From Methylobacterium sp. Leaf99 (GTDB lineage: Bacteria > Pseudomonadota > Alphaproteobacteria > Rhizobiales > Beijerinckiaceae): DNA of 64,000 nucleotides. The DNA is taken from NCBI RefSeq assembly GCF_001422375.1, contig NZ_LMMU01000001.1:620223-684222 (forward strand). Direction: 5' to 3'. Positions 54,707-63,916 of the stretch are shown piece by piece (the first letter of the stretch is position 1; every line of letters starts with the position of its first letter). A program made the translations under genes and the position numbers. The notes under the pieces are model-generated. The model searched no databases. It was not told where the DNA came from and saw nothing but the letters and a program-made list of their open reading frames with translations.

Positions 54707-56119
54707 ATGACCGCGCCGCGCACCCTCTACGACAAGATCTGGGACGACCACGTGGTCGATGTCGAGCCGGATGGCACCAGCCTCCTCTACATCGACCGCC
54801 ACCTCGTCCACGAGGTGACGAGCCCGCAGGCGTTCGACGGGCTGCGCGTGGCCGGGCGCCGGGTGCGCCACCCGGAAAAGACCCTGGCGGTGGTGGACCA
54901 CAACGTCCAGACCTCGGACCGCAGCTTCGGCATCGAGGACCCGGAGAGCCGCATCCAGCTGGAGGCGCTCGCCGAGAACGTGCGCGAGTTCGGCATCGAG
55001 TTCTACGACGCCCTCGACCGGCGCCAGGGCATCGTCCACGTCATCGGCCCCGAGCAGGGCTTCACCCTGCCGGGCCAGACCATCGTCTGCGGCGACAGCC
55101 ACACCTCGACCCACGGCGCCTTCGGGGCCCTGGCCCACGGCATCGGCACCTCGGAGGTGGAGCACGTCCTCGCCACCCAGACGCTGCTGCAGAAGAAGGC
55201 GAAGAACATGCGCGTCACCGTGGACGGCACCCTGCCGCCCGGCGTGACGGCGAAGGACATCATCCTCGCCATCATCGGCGAGATCGGCACCGCCGGCGGC
55301 ACCGGCTACGTCATCGAGTATGCCGGCGAGGCCATCCGCGCCCTCTCGATGGAGGGCCGGATGACCATCTGCAACATGTCCATCGAGGGCGGCGCCCGCG
55401 CCGGCCTGGTCGCGCCCGACGCCACCACCTTCGCGTACGTGAAGGGCCGACCGAAAGCGCCGCAGGGCGAGGCGTTCGAGCGCGCCCGCGCCTACTGGGA
55501 GACCCTGGTCTCGGACGAGGGCGCGCATTTCGACCGCGAGGTGCGGCTCGACGCGGCGAACCTTCCCCCCATCGTCAGCTGGGGCACCAGCCCCGAGGAC
55601 GTGGTCTCGATCTCCGGCGCCGTGCCGGACCCGGCCCGGATCCTCGACGAGAACAAGCGCCAGTCGAAGGAGAAGGCCCTCGACTACATGGGCCTGGTGC
55701 CGGGGACGAAGATCACCGACATCGCCATCGACCGGGTGTTCATCGGCTCGTGCACCAACGGCCGCATCGAGGACCTGCGGGCGGTGGCCAAGGTGGTGGA
55801 GGGCCGCAAGGTCCACGCCAACGTCTCCGCCATGGTGGTGCCGGGCTCCGGCGTGGTGAAAGCCCAGGCCGAGGCCGAAGGCCTCGACCGCATCCTCAAG
55901 GCGGCGGGGTTCGACTGGCGCGAGCCGGGCTGCTCCATGTGCCTCGGCATGAACGCCGACCGCCTCAGCCCCGACGAGCGCTGCGCCTCGACCTCGAACC
56001 GCAACTTCGAGGGCCGCCAGGGCCACCGCGGCCGCACCCACCTCGTCTCCCCCGCCATGGCGGCGGCGGCGGCGGTGGCGGGGCACTTCGTCGACATCCG
56101 CGACTGGCCGAACGCCTGA
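54707..56119 (+). CDS. leuC: 3-isopropylmalate dehydratase large subunit LeuC
   Basis: This encodes 470 residues from the ATG at 54707, the normal length. Aconitase-superfamily landmarks are [77 protein letters not shown], and [11 protein letters not shown] with the cluster Cys residues (SCTN and C-x-x-C). It binds a 4Fe-4S cluster and, with LeuD elsewhere, isomerises 2-isopropylmalate to 3-isopropylmalate in leucine synthesis. The proximal ribosome binding site is weak. It ends just before tRNA-Leu. Confidence 0.97.
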   Translation: MTAPRTLYDKIWDDHVVDVEPDGTSLLYIDRHLVHEVTSPQAFDGLRVAGRRVRHPEKTLAVVDHNVQTSDRSFGIEDPESRIQLEALAENVREFGIEFYDALDRRQGIVHVIGPEQGFTLPGQTIVCGDSHTSTHGAFGALAHGIGTSEVEHVLATQTLLQKKAKNMRVTVDGTLPPGVTAKDIILAIIGEIGTAGGTGYVIEYAGEAIRALSMEGRMTICNMSIEGGARAGLVAPDATTFAYVKGRPKAPQGEAFERARAYWETLVSDEGAHFDREVRLDAANLPPIVSWGTSPEDVVSISGAVPDPARILDENKRQSKEKALDYMGLVPGTKITDIAIDRVFIGSCTNGRIEDLRAVAKVVEGRKVHANVSAMVVPGSGVVKAQAEAEGLDRILKAAGFDWREPGCSMCLGMNADRLSPDERCASTSNRNFEGRQGHRGRTHLVSPAMAAAAAVAGHFVDIRDWPNA

Positions 56120-56217
56120 GCCCGACACCGCGGAGCGGGCTCGCGAAAATCCCGATTGACGGGTGCCCCCGCTCCGCCTAAACGAACCCACGTCGGCGCC
56201 GCGAGCGGCTCCGGCGA

Positions 56218-56302
56218 GCCCAGGTGGCGGAATTGGTAGACGCGCTGGTTTCAGGTACCAGTCTTGCAAGAGGTGAAGGTTCGAGTCCTTTCCTGGGCAC
56301 CA
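56218..56302 (+). tRNA. tRNA-Leu (anticodon CAG)
   Basis: This is a class II tRNA of 85 bases with CCA encoded. The acceptor stem GCCCAGG pairs with CCTGGGC, discriminator A. The anticodon loop TTTCAGG in CTGGT/ACCAG gives anticodon CAG. There is a short variable arm, and the T-arm contains GGTTCGAGTCC. An integrase gene begins 80 bases after its 3' end, so this 3' end is probably the attachment site of the island. Confidence 0.97.
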
Positions 56303-56382
56303 CCGCTACGGCGGGTTCCGCAGTGAAATCAAGCAGTTAGGTATCGATAGGCGACCCTGGTGGTGATACACAGGGTGTTACA

Positions 56383-57795
56383 GTGCCATCGATCCTGCTT
56401 GATACCGGTGTTTTCCGAGTGACAGTCCGCCACGTTAGAACCAATCGGCAGGGCAGTTCCCTTTTCTATCATCGCCGTATCCCTGATGCGCTTCAGTCCC
56501 ACTACGCGGGCAAGAAGTTTCGCCGTGTCAGCCTCGGTACCCGTGACATTGCCGTAGCTGCCCCCAAAGCTGCCAAGCTCGCCGCTGAGGATGATGCCCT
56601 GTGGGCCAGCCTGAGGTCTGAGGAAGGACAGCGGGCTCGCCTGACCACTCCTCAAGTCCGTGAGGCTGCAAGGGCTCTCCTGGCCTCCCTGGGGCTATCC
56701 TCTGGCGACCTAACCAAGCAGAGCACTTGGATGAATGGGCCTGACGCCGGGGAGGTCATGGAGGACTATCTCGCGAAGCGTCACGGGACCGCCTACGAGG
56801 ACATCCGGCATGACCATAGGATGCCAAGGGAGGCCCATGAGGCCTTTTGGAGTCCCGTGGAGCATGAAGCCTTCAGGATTCTCAAAGACGACCCTACCAA
56901 GCCTCGTAGGCTACTCAGCGATGCCCTGGCGGTCTATCTGAAGGAGCACGACAAAGGTGGTCTCCCGAAGTTTGCCGGGGACACTGAGCGTGCAATTGGC
57001 CACGTCTTCTCCATCGTAGGTGACTTCCCCCTAAATACGTACCGCCGTGATCATGCAGTGTCAGTGCGAGACGGATTGCTGAAGGGGGGCAATAAGACAG
57101 CTACGGCACGTCGGAGGCTCAATACCATCAAGGCCGTTTTTAATAAGGGACTTATTGAGTTCAACATGGGGGCTCATCGAAACCCATTCGAGAAGCTCAC
57201 GATCGCGAAGGAAGCTCAGGACGCTAAGGAGCGGGAACCCTTCACCTTGGATGAACTAAAGGTCATCGCTGAGGCCTGCCGCATCAAGGATGATGATATC
57301 CGCCATATAGTCGCCCTACAGGCTGACACCGGGGCACGCCTTGGAGAGATCGTAGGCTTGCGAGCGGAAGACGTGGTGTTGGAACACGAAACCCCACACA
57401 TCCGTATCAGGCCCCATGTGGCTCTTGGGCGTACCCTCAAGACCGTCCACAGTGAGCGGGATGTGCCCCTGGTTGGTGTGTCCCTGTGGGCCGCTGAGAG
57501 GGCTGTGAAGGCATCCCAGGGCTCCGCATGGTTGTTCCCCCGGTACGCTGAGAACGGCAACGTGAAGGCCAACAACGCCTCTCAGACGGTCAACAAATGG
57601 CTGTCCAAGACCATGAAGCTCGGGAAGACCACCCACAGCTTCAGGCACGCCATGAGGGACCGTTTGAGGCATGCCGGAGTACCGGAGGAGTTTCAGAACC
57701 TCATCGGTGGATGGGGCTCACGGACCATTGGGCAAGGGTACGGCTCTGGGTATCTCCTCAGGCAGATTCGGGAGCAAATTGGGAAGGTGGTGTAG
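56383..57795 (+). CDS. Tyrosine recombinase (integrase) of the tRNA-Leu island
   Basis: This encodes 470 residues from a GTG at 56383. The N-terminal half holds an arm-binding domain (LFYHRRIPDALQSHYAGKKFRRVSLGTRD) and a core-binding helical domain. The catalytic domain (about 285-470) has Arg319 in TGARLGEIVGL, His418-x-x-Arg421 in HSFRHAMRDRL, Trp444 in GGWG, and a nucleophile Tyr in GQGYGSGY (Tyr453 or Tyr457). The length and N-terminal region match DUF6538-type integrases common in alphaproteobacterial islands. It would insert the element at the tRNA-Leu 3' end. GC content is lower than in leuC. Confidence 0.92.
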   Translation: MPSILLDTGVFRVTVRHVRTNRQGSSLFYHRRIPDALQSHYAGKKFRRVSLGTRDIAVAAPKAAKLAAEDDALWASLRSEEGQRARLTTPQVREAARALLASLGLSSGDLTKQSTWMNGPDAGEVMEDYLAKRHGTAYEDIRHDHRMPREAHEAFWSPVEHEAFRILKDDPTKPRRLLSDALAVYLKEHDKGGLPKFAGDTERAIGHVFSIVGDFPLNTYRRDHAVSVRDGLLKGGNKTATARRRLNTIKAVFNKGLIEFNMGAHRNPFEKLTIAKEAQDAKEREPFTLDELKVIAEACRIKDDDIRHIVALQADTGARLGEIVGLRAEDVVLEHETPHIRIRPHVALGRTLKTVHSERDVPLVGVSLWAAERAVKASQGSAWLFPRYAENGNVKANNASQTVNKWLSKTMKLGKTTHSFRHAMRDRLRHAGVPEEFQNLIGGWGSRTIGQGYGSGYLLRQIREQIGKVV

Positions 57796-57819
57796 TCAGT
57801 CAGTCTGAGGGGGTTAGGT

Positions 57820-58611
57820 GTGTCCCAGAGCAAGACGAAGGAGAAGCGCAAGGTACGTTTTCTGAGGGACCACCCAGTGTGCTGCTTCTGTGGTGGCTCG
57901 AAGATCACTGAGACCTGGGACCATGTGCCTCCCAAAGCCTGCTTTCCCGAGGGGCACTGGCCGGAGACCTTTGAGTTCCCTGCGTGCTTTGACTGCAACT
58001 CGTCCACCAAGGATGCCGATCAGATATTCGCATACCATTCGATGTTGATGGATTACGACCCCCGCAATCTCAGCGTCAAGGATGCCCGAAAGCTCCACTC
58101 TGGAATCAATAACAACTATCGTGAGGCCTTACCCAAGTTGAACTTGAGCGCCAATGAAGCTCGTTCGGCGCTGCGACACGCAGGTATCTCCAAGCCCCCG
58201 GGAATGCCGCTGAAGGACGTGCCAGTCGTCCTCATCACGACAGCAGCGAGGGACTCGATAGTTACCACAGGGAGGAAACTCGGGTGCGCACTGTACTATC
58301 GGGAAACTGGAAAGATCGCGCCTGGTTGCTACGGCCTGCTGATTAGCTGGCACCAAACCCAGAATCCTCATATGGCAGACGTAACGCAATATCTCGAACA
58401 AGCCCTCCCAAGCTTCACGAGGGCAACCCGAAGAACGATCAAGGAGTACGGCAATAGGTTCTGCTATTGGTCGGGCGAAACCGAAGGACTCTTTGTGTTT
58501 GCCACACGGTTCGGTCGCGGCCTGATGATATGGGGCATAGTGGCCCCCAAGGATCGACTTCAAGACTATGAAGGCTGGGGCGATGTCTGGCCGATCTTTG
58601 GGAGCGCATAG
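57820..58611 (+). CDS. HNH-type zinc nuclease-like protein
   Basis: This encodes 263 residues from a GTG at 57820, with a GAGGGGG upstream. The N-terminus has an HNH zinc site: Cys21-x-x-Cys24, then Asp34-His35 in TWDHVPPKA, and Cys56-x-x-Cys59-Asn60 in CFDCNSS. The rest (100-263) is an uncharacterised domain. HNH domains with this CxxC...CxxC frame cut DNA in homing endonucleases and restriction systems, but some act only as zinc modules. It lies 24 bases after the integrase in the same direction and may be co-transcribed. It could serve mobility or defence of the island. Confidence 0.75.
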   Translation: MSQSKTKEKRKVRFLRDHPVCCFCGGSKITETWDHVPPKACFPEGHWPETFEFPACFDCNSSTKDADQIFAYHSMLMDYDPRNLSVKDARKLHSGINNNYREALPKLNLSANEARSALRHAGISKPPGMPLKDVPVVLITTAARDSIVTTGRKLGCALYYRETGKIAPGCYGLLISWHQTQNPHMADVTQYLEQALPSFTRATRRTIKEYGNRFCYWSGETEGLFVFATRFGRGLMIWGIVAPKDRLQDYEGWGDVWPIFGSA

Positions 58612-58713
58612 GGTTGGAATGCGAGTGTTTCGGAATGCATGCCCTAACGGCTTTGAGGCATTAACAAGAATATATTCTCACCATCTCAGCATCCTATGTC
58701 GGACCAGCTTGGC

Positions 58714-60054
58714 TTATGCAGCCAACAGCACCCCCCGGTGCCCTAGGAGCCCCAAGGGAGCCTTCGACACTACGACTAGCGCAATCCCCAAGACCTCCTC
58801 TGAAGCAGCCTCCATGGCCTTCCTAGCGGCCTCCTGATTGCTCTCAGCGACCATGACACCATCGTGCATTCCTAGCGCCACAATCCCCTGAGCCATCAGC
58901 TTATCTAGAGCGTTCATTAGGATCGTGCTCTCGGTGAACATCAGCTTGAGACCGAGATTAGTCCTGAATGCGCCCACAAGGCCCGGGTGCTTGATTGCTA
59001 GGGCTTTCCGTAAAGCTTCCGCTGTGGTGCCTTCAGGCAGGTCCTGTAGGATTTCAGGCACGTCCGCAGCACCACTATTCAGCAGTGCATTGAAGCCCGC
59101 CTTGACCCCATCCCGGTGTGTTGGATGCTCCATATCATACCCAGCAAGGATGCCTGTCAGATCATATAGATCGCCCTCAGGAGGCTTCTGATCCATGTGG
59201 ATGTACGCGAGACGGGCGAAAGCGTTCTTGTAGTCCAAGTCAGAGATAGGCTCTCCGTTAATCCGGAGGTGCTGTCTGCGATCCTTCCGAAGGTTCTGCC
59301 AGTAGCCACCAAATAGCCGGCCATTCAGGTCCCATCGGATATCGAGGGCATCCATAGTTGTGAATATACGGCACATGGTCCGATCCTCAGTGCAAACCTT
59401 AGGGGCAAGTCCATCATCGATAAACGCAAGATCGGATGAATTTAGGAGCCCATTGAGTGAACGAACCCATGCCCGGTCATGAGCTACACATGCATCGTCC
59501 GTCTTATAGTTCACTTGGTGTCTGCGTTTGATGGGGGCCTCATCCCTCCTAACTATGTACCTGTATGTGATGCCCAGGATAACAACTTCTTCGTCTAGGT
59601 CTCTGCCAAAGTCACTTGGCTCAATGCCACAGCGTTCCACCTCACCTATGAAGGCCTCAGTAGGTCTTATAGTGGAGGTTCGGATGCCACATCGTCCGCC
59701 ACGAACAGTCAGGACATCGCCTTTAAGGAGTCTTAGTGCCTTCCTGATAGTGCTGATGGTCAGCGATGGGTGCTCATAGCGTGTGAGCCCATGTGCATCG
59801 TCTTGGATAAGCGCGAGACATCCAGTGTTGCTAGGACGGACCACTAGATAGGCCAGATTGACGACTAGAACCTCTATAGCTCTGTCGAAGGCGGCTTGGT
59901 GTTTGAGGCTGCGCTTGCGCTTGCGCTTCTCAGTGTTAGCTACCTTGAGCGCATGAGTGGACACTAGGCGCTTCAAAGGCTCCCCCTGAGCAATGAGCCA
60001 ATGGTCAAGCCAGCGATCCTTAGGTTTCTTGTGTTTATTAGAGTTTGAGTTCAT
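58714..60054 (-). CDS. Family-A-polymerase-like protein of a mobile island
   Basis: This encodes 446 residues from the ATG at 60054, with AAGGA six bases upstream. Residues 245-400 show three motifs resembling family-A polymerases: a motif A-like PISDLDYKNAFARLAYI with Asp272/Asp274; an O-helix-like motif Arg314-x3-Lys318 (HRDGVKAGFNALLNS, B-like); and a motif C-like GMHDGVMV with His397-Asp398. The N-terminal 240 residues are basic then mixed and show no exonuclease motifs. I recall unnamed relatives with GGFWQ and HPR-type variants in alphaproteobacterial elements. The role may be replication or gap filling of the element, or the motifs may have a new use. It is the central unusual gene of the island and lies opposite to the integrase. 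Confidence 0.6.
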   Translation of the reverse strand: MNSNSNKHKKPKDRWLDHWLIAQGEPLKRLVSTHALKVANTEKRKRKRSLKHQAAFDRAIEVLVVNLAYLVVRPSNTGCLALIQDDAHGLTRYEHPSLTISTIRKALRLLKGDVLTVRGGRCGIRTSTIRPTEAFIGEVERCGIEPSDFGRDLDEEVVILGITYRYIVRRDEAPIKRRHQVNYKTDDACVAHDRAWVRSLNGLLNSSDLAFIDDGLAPKVCTEDRTMCRIFTTMDALDIRWDLNGRLFGGYWQNLRKDRRQHLRINGEPISDLDYKNAFARLAYIHMDQKPPEGDLYDLTGILAGYDMEHPTHRDGVKAGFNALLNSGAADVPEILQDLPEGTTAEALRKALAIKHPGLVGAFRTNLGLKLMFTESTILMNALDKLMAQGIVALGMHDGVMVAESNQEAARKAMEAASEEVLGIALVVVSKAPLGLLGHRGVLLAA

Positions 60055-60411
60055 AGTTATCCTTGGTTATCTATGTATATGTACTAGCAATGAATATCAT
60101 TGAAGGAGGACCTACAGTCTCCTTGGATGTCCATAGATGGATGTAGGTTGAACCTAGTCCCCTTTGGCTACTATAAGGCAAGCCGATAAGGACAGCGGGG
60201 CTAGACTGTGAGCCATCCTACTCAGCGGTCCCTCAGGGATGCTGGAGAGATTGCCCTGGACGCCCTTTGAGCCGCTGTGAGTATCCCAGCATCCTACGAA
60301 GCCCGAGCCCACCCCCTGGGCTGTCCTGAGCCCCCCTGCGGCCCGCTGTAGCGTCACTCGTCGTACCTGGGCCTCACGAGCCAAGTCGCTGAGGATCGGG
60401 GCTGACGGTGC

Positions 60412-60807
60412 CTACTGGGGGGCCGTAGCCATCGCCTCAAGGTCCTCCTGGGACTGTATGTGTTCCTGGGCTTGCCCCTCTGCCTGAGCGTAGTCGGCCG
60501 CTAGGGCTTTCTCATGCTCCCGAACGGTATTGAACAGCGCCCCTTCATGTTCATTCCTTGGTGCCGCCCATTGACCGAACGATCCGTCGTCCTTGAGGAA
60601 TGCCCACTTGCTCAGGTCCTGATCGGTTTCGACTGCCGGTCTGACACCCATAAGGGCGTCTAAGAGGTCGTTGTGTTGCCAAGCTGTCTGGATGCCTTGA
60701 CGTCTGAGCCCGAGCATGAATCCGAGATCGCTGGCGTCCGGTAGTCTCGACTGCTGGGGGGTTCTCTGTGTTGGGTCGATTATCGTCAATGCTGGTCCTT
60801 CTCCCAT
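60412..60807 (-). CDS. Hypothetical protein upstream of the polymerase-like gene
   Basis: This encodes 131 residues, acidic and Gln-rich. It contains DASDLGFMLGLRRQGIQTAWQHNDLLDALMG, then FLKDDGSFGQWAAP and a C-terminal helix with EKALAADYAQAEGQAQEHIQSQEDLEAM. There is no membrane segment. The start (ATG at 60807) lacks a clear ribosome binding site. It is transcribed in the same direction as the polymerase-like gene, with about 360 bases between; that spacer contains no convincing gene. Function unknown. Confidence 0.5.
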   Translation of the reverse strand: MGEGPALTIIDPTQRTPQQSRLPDASDLGFMLGLRRQGIQTAWQHNDLLDALMGVRPAVETDQDLSKWAFLKDDGSFGQWAAPRNEHEGALFNTVREHEKALAADYAQAEGQAQEHIQSQEDLEAMATAPQ

Positions 60808-61021
60808 AGGTCATCGTGGGCGCCCCCTAGTATTCCCGGGGAAGCCTCTAGACCTTGCTTGGATGGATAGGATATCCGCCGTCTTGCTGTGTGTCTGGCG
60901 GGACAATCGTTTCGTATCCAAGCGAACGACTATGTGTCAAACGGCTCTAGGGTACGAGGATGTGTGGTCCTCTGCGGTTTGACCCCAAGCCACTGAGCGT
61001 CCTGACAATAAAAATTATCAC

Positions 61022-61058
61022 CACTACCAAACCTAGCGTCGGGGTAGTGTCAGCTAGG
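61022..61058. other. Interleaved inverted repeats, possible pseudoknot RNA
   Basis: Stem 1 is CACTACC (61022-61028) with GGTAGTG (61043-61049). Stem 2 is CCTAGC (61032-61037) with GCTAGG (61053-61058). The arms alternate, as in an H-type pseudoknot, and could form on either strand. It lies in about 400 bases without a clear gene between 60808 and 61213. A regulatory or replication role is speculation. Confidence 0.3.
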
Positions 61059-61212
61059 GTTAAGACCTTGGACTGTCGGAACGATTTCCCCTCGGGCTCA
61101 ACTCAAGCCCCCCTCGACCTCTCCCGACTTCGCTCACGAGAGCTTGTCTGGGCCAGCACCTCCTTGAGCTTATGAGTAGGGCCTCAGTGGGGATGATTTG
61201 CCCCAGCTTGCT

Positions 61213-61479
61213 TCATCCTTGGCGCCCCACCAGCTCCGCATCGTCAAGCGATGGGACGTAGGCACACCATGCGCAGTGCCCATTATCGGCCGCTTGTCGA
61301 GCGTTGTGCTGCGAACACTCCGGGCAGACTTTGAGGACGAACCTGTTTCCTCTCCGAATTGCACGGCCTCGGCCCCGGAAAGTGATTTCATCACGGATCG
61401 AGGTGGTCACTGAGTGTTCTTTCGACTGCATGCAGTCCCCACAGAATGGCCATCTGCATCCCAAGTCCGAGGGTAACAT
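61213..61479 (-). CDS. Small zinc-ribbon-like protein
   Basis: This encodes 88 residues. It has several Cys pairs: CGDC near the N-terminus, CPEC in the middle (VCPECSQ), and CAWC near the end. The segment ITFRGRGRAIRRGNRFVLKVCPEC resembles the strand region before the second Cys pair in YgiT/MqsA-type zinc domains. The start is uncertain because no clear ribosome binding site is seen; an ATG at 61431 is an alternative. It lies upstream and divergent from the serine recombinase. Confidence 0.45.
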   Translation of the reverse strand: MLPSDLGCRWPFCGDCMQSKEHSVTTSIRDEITFRGRGRAIRRGNRFVLKVCPECSQHNARQAADNGHCAWCAYVPSLDDAELVGRQG

Positions 61480-61639
61480 AGGTGAATCTAATCGAGTAGC
61501 AGGCCGTCAGTCGCAGAAGGGTACACCGCCACGATACATCCCGATGTTACAGCGATGCACGTCACAAAACGGTTGACCGTGGCCTTCTGATACACCAGGA
61601 TGATTGGGTCTAGATCGTTCTGTTACAGGACCTGCCCAA

Positions 61640-62197
61640 ATGGCCGTCTACGGTTACGCCCGCGTGAGCACCACCGACCAAGACCTGAGCCTTCAGGAGG
61701 CCGCCCTTAAGGCTGCTGGCTGTGAGGTCATCCGCTCCGAGAAGAAATCCGGCACCACCACCACGGGGCGCACGGAGCTTCAGACGCTCTTGGACTTTGC
61801 TAGGAAGGGGGACACGATCATCGTCACTCGTATCGACCGCCTAGCCCGCTCTATTGCCGACCTTGCGTCCCTGGTGGACGCCTTGGAAGCGAAGGGTGTG
61901 ATCCTGCGGGCCACGGAGCAGCCCATCGACACATCCACGGCTGCCGGTCGGTGCTTCCTTCAGATGCTCGGGGTGTTCGCTGAGTTCGAGACCAACCTTC
62001 GCCGGGAGCGTCAGCTTGAGGGGATCGCCAAGGCCAAGGCAGCGGGGGTGTACGAAGGCAAAGGCCGTCCAGCGTCCATTCCAGCGGATAGGGTCCGTGA
62101 GATGCACGCGGCAGGCAGTGGCCCCTCAGCTATCGCCAAGGCCCTTGGGATCAGCCGCATGTCCGTCCACCGGGTCCTGAACCCTAAGGCTGCCTGA
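61640..62197 (+). CDS. Serine recombinase (resolvase/invertase family)
   Basis: This encodes 185 residues from the ATG at 61640. The catalytic domain has Ser10 in VYGYARVSTTDQDLSLQ, the Arg-rich active site region IIVTRIDRLARSIADL, and GRCFLQMLGVFAEFETNLRRERQLEGIAKA leading into the E-helix. A C-terminal helix-turn-helix follows (PSAIAKALGISRMSVHRVL). The size fits small resolvases and invertases of plasmids, transposons and islands. It may resolve dimers or invert a segment of the element. No invertible repeats were identified nearby. Confidence 0.92.
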   Translation: MAVYGYARVSTTDQDLSLQEAALKAAGCEVIRSEKKSGTTTTGRTELQTLLDFARKGDTIIVTRIDRLARSIADLASLVDALEAKGVILRATEQPIDTSTAAGRCFLQMLGVFAEFETNLRRERQLEGIAKAKAAGVYEGKGRPASIPADRVREMHAAGSGPSAIAKALGISRMSVHRVLNPKAA

Positions 62198-62213
62198 GAG
62201 GAACACCATCATC

Positions 62214-62375
62214 ATGTTCTGGTTTGTCATACTCGGGATTGCCTTCGCCCTCATGTCGTTCTCGCAGAAGGCCTGGGGCAACCCCCTAACAATCATCGGC
62301 TTTGGCTGCATCGCCTTCTGCATTACCGCCCTTCTCGGCGTTGCGCTGAAGACCATCGGCATGTCGCTGGGCTAG
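62214..62375 (+). CDS. 53-residue two-helix membrane protein
   Basis: Starting at the ATG at 62214, 16 bases after the resolvase stop, a frame of 53 residues encodes two hydrophobic segments (FWFVILGIAFALMSF and LTIIGFGCIAFCITALLGVAL) joined by QKAWGNP. AGGAA lies upstream. The frame and composition are typical of a small inner-membrane protein. It would be co-transcribed with the resolvase. Function unknown. Confidence 0.5.
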   Translation: MFWFVILGIAFALMSFSQKAWGNPLTIIGFGCIAFCITALLGVALKTIGMSLG

Positions 62376-63144
62376 GCCCAATGACCCCGGTGATGCCCCG
62401 TGATTTGTCCTGATGGATGGTCTCGGGGCTGTCTCCGCTCTGGGGGCTAGGCGGCTAGTGTGCCCTCCGGTCGGACACGGGAACCTAGGGAATCCACCCT
62501 GGGACTCCTGGGCGGGTCCTCTCTCAGCTCATTTTCTGGGACAGCCCCCCCCCGCCACCCCACTTCAAAATATCGGCTAAAGGTCGAGTTGTTGTTGGAC
62601 CTTCGGCTGTCGAGTGACGCCATAGGAAATTGCTGAGGCTCCATCTAACGGGTCCTCCCTGAGCGACAATCTCAGCCAGCCCTCTGATGTCGCACCGGAA
62701 ACAATGGGGCTACAAGGTTCAAGCGATGCCGCTGATGTACCCCAGGGGCTGGCAGCCTAAACATACGCGTTTCTAAGGTATACGCCCTTCTATATTTGAC
62801 ACCTAGCAAGCTCACGGACATCCAATGCTTGGCCGCTGGATAGACAGACGGCGCATCTCAGGCTTGGTCATGCAGATCATCGACATATTCGTCCTCGCTG
62901 GAAGCTTTCAGACCCCCGCCGCAATCTATCCAGTCACTCGGGCAGCACGCCTATGATGTAGTGCACAGTCCCCTAGAGAGTGGGCCAATGATGTGCTGAC
63001 GGTGGCATCCCTCGAACACCTCGCTGCAATCGTCAACAGCATCCCCGACAGCTTCATGACGATAACTATGTAACTAAGGGGAGGCCCATTCCGGGTCTTT
63101 TTGTCCCGACGCATGCCCATTTCCATCGGACAGGTATTCATTTG
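62376..63144. other. Stretch without a supportable gene
   Basis: About 770 bases hold only short frames in both strands (for example 62447-62644 and 62926-63141, both minus). These have poor composition and no start signals. Composition shifts from GC-rich to AT-rich here. Confidence 0.35.
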
Positions 63145-63525
63145 ATGCTGAAGATAGCTTCCTCTGACGGCCTTGTACCTACAGACACACGTGCGCTGAT
63201 TCGCTTATTCTGGGCCTTGGATCGATTCCGGGAGGTGTATCCCAAGGCGACCCTCCGGCAGGTCTCAGCTTTCCTGGCAGTGGCTATAACTCCGGGCTAC
63301 GGCCCCATCGAATACGCCAAAGCTCTCGGGACCATTCAGCCCATCGCCAGCCGCTGGCTGCTCGACCTGGGGGCATACGGTAGGGACCGCGAAGACCTGG
63401 GCCTATTGGAGCGCAGGACTGACCCAGAATGCCACCGCCAGGTTCAATACACCCTTACGCCTGAGGAGGATGAGTTAGCCCGTAGGATTGTCGAGGTTGT
63501 CCGGGGGAAGACCGGGACGCACTAA
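63145..63525 (+). CDS. MarR-like winged-helix regulator
   Basis: This encodes 126 residues from the ATG at 63145; a TTG one codon earlier is the alternative. A helical N-terminus (TRALIRLFWALDRFREVYP) leads to a helix-turn-helix (LRQVSAFLAVAI, YAKALGTIQPIASRWLLDLG) and a wing (GLLERRTDPECHRQVQYTLTPEEDELARRIVEVV). The phrase pattern GLLERR...D.R...YTLT matches MarR-type wings. It is a likely regulator of the island. The target genes are unknown. Confidence 0.75.
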   Translation: MLKIASSDGLVPTDTRALIRLFWALDRFREVYPKATLRQVSAFLAVAITPGYGPIEYAKALGTIQPIASRWLLDLGAYGRDREDLGLLERRTDPECHRQVQYTLTPEEDELARRIVEVVRGKTGTH

Positions 63526-63916
63526 GGATCGAAAAGAATACAACTAATGCTATGTTTAATCATTCTGCATCGATTTAGCCTAAAAAGCAATTATTTCGGC
63601 AATAGGCGATTCATGCAAACGGAGCGTCGATAAGATCGCTCAGTACGTATCAAAATCTTCGCAGTGAAAGTAGATCAAAAATAAGACCCTGAGAAATGAC
63701 GTCAAGATTTTAGTATTAACCATCCAAGTAACACTCTGATTTTAATTGTCCCGTGTGAACCAGAAATGGATATTTCATTTAGCATTTATTAGTTGCCATC
63801 TCGAACTGAAAAACGGGGCTCGTGCGCTTAAGTTTCCTCATCTAAAAATAATTTATTGGTAATGAAACACCACCGTCACCCAAAAGAATTTAAATATCAA
63901 GCAAATTAAGGCGCAA
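63526..63916. other. AT-rich intergenic stretch
   Basis: About 390 bases are strongly AT-rich, unlike the rest of the window, with no open frame of note. It may contain promoters for the genes on both sides and marks DNA of different origin. Confidence 0.45.
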
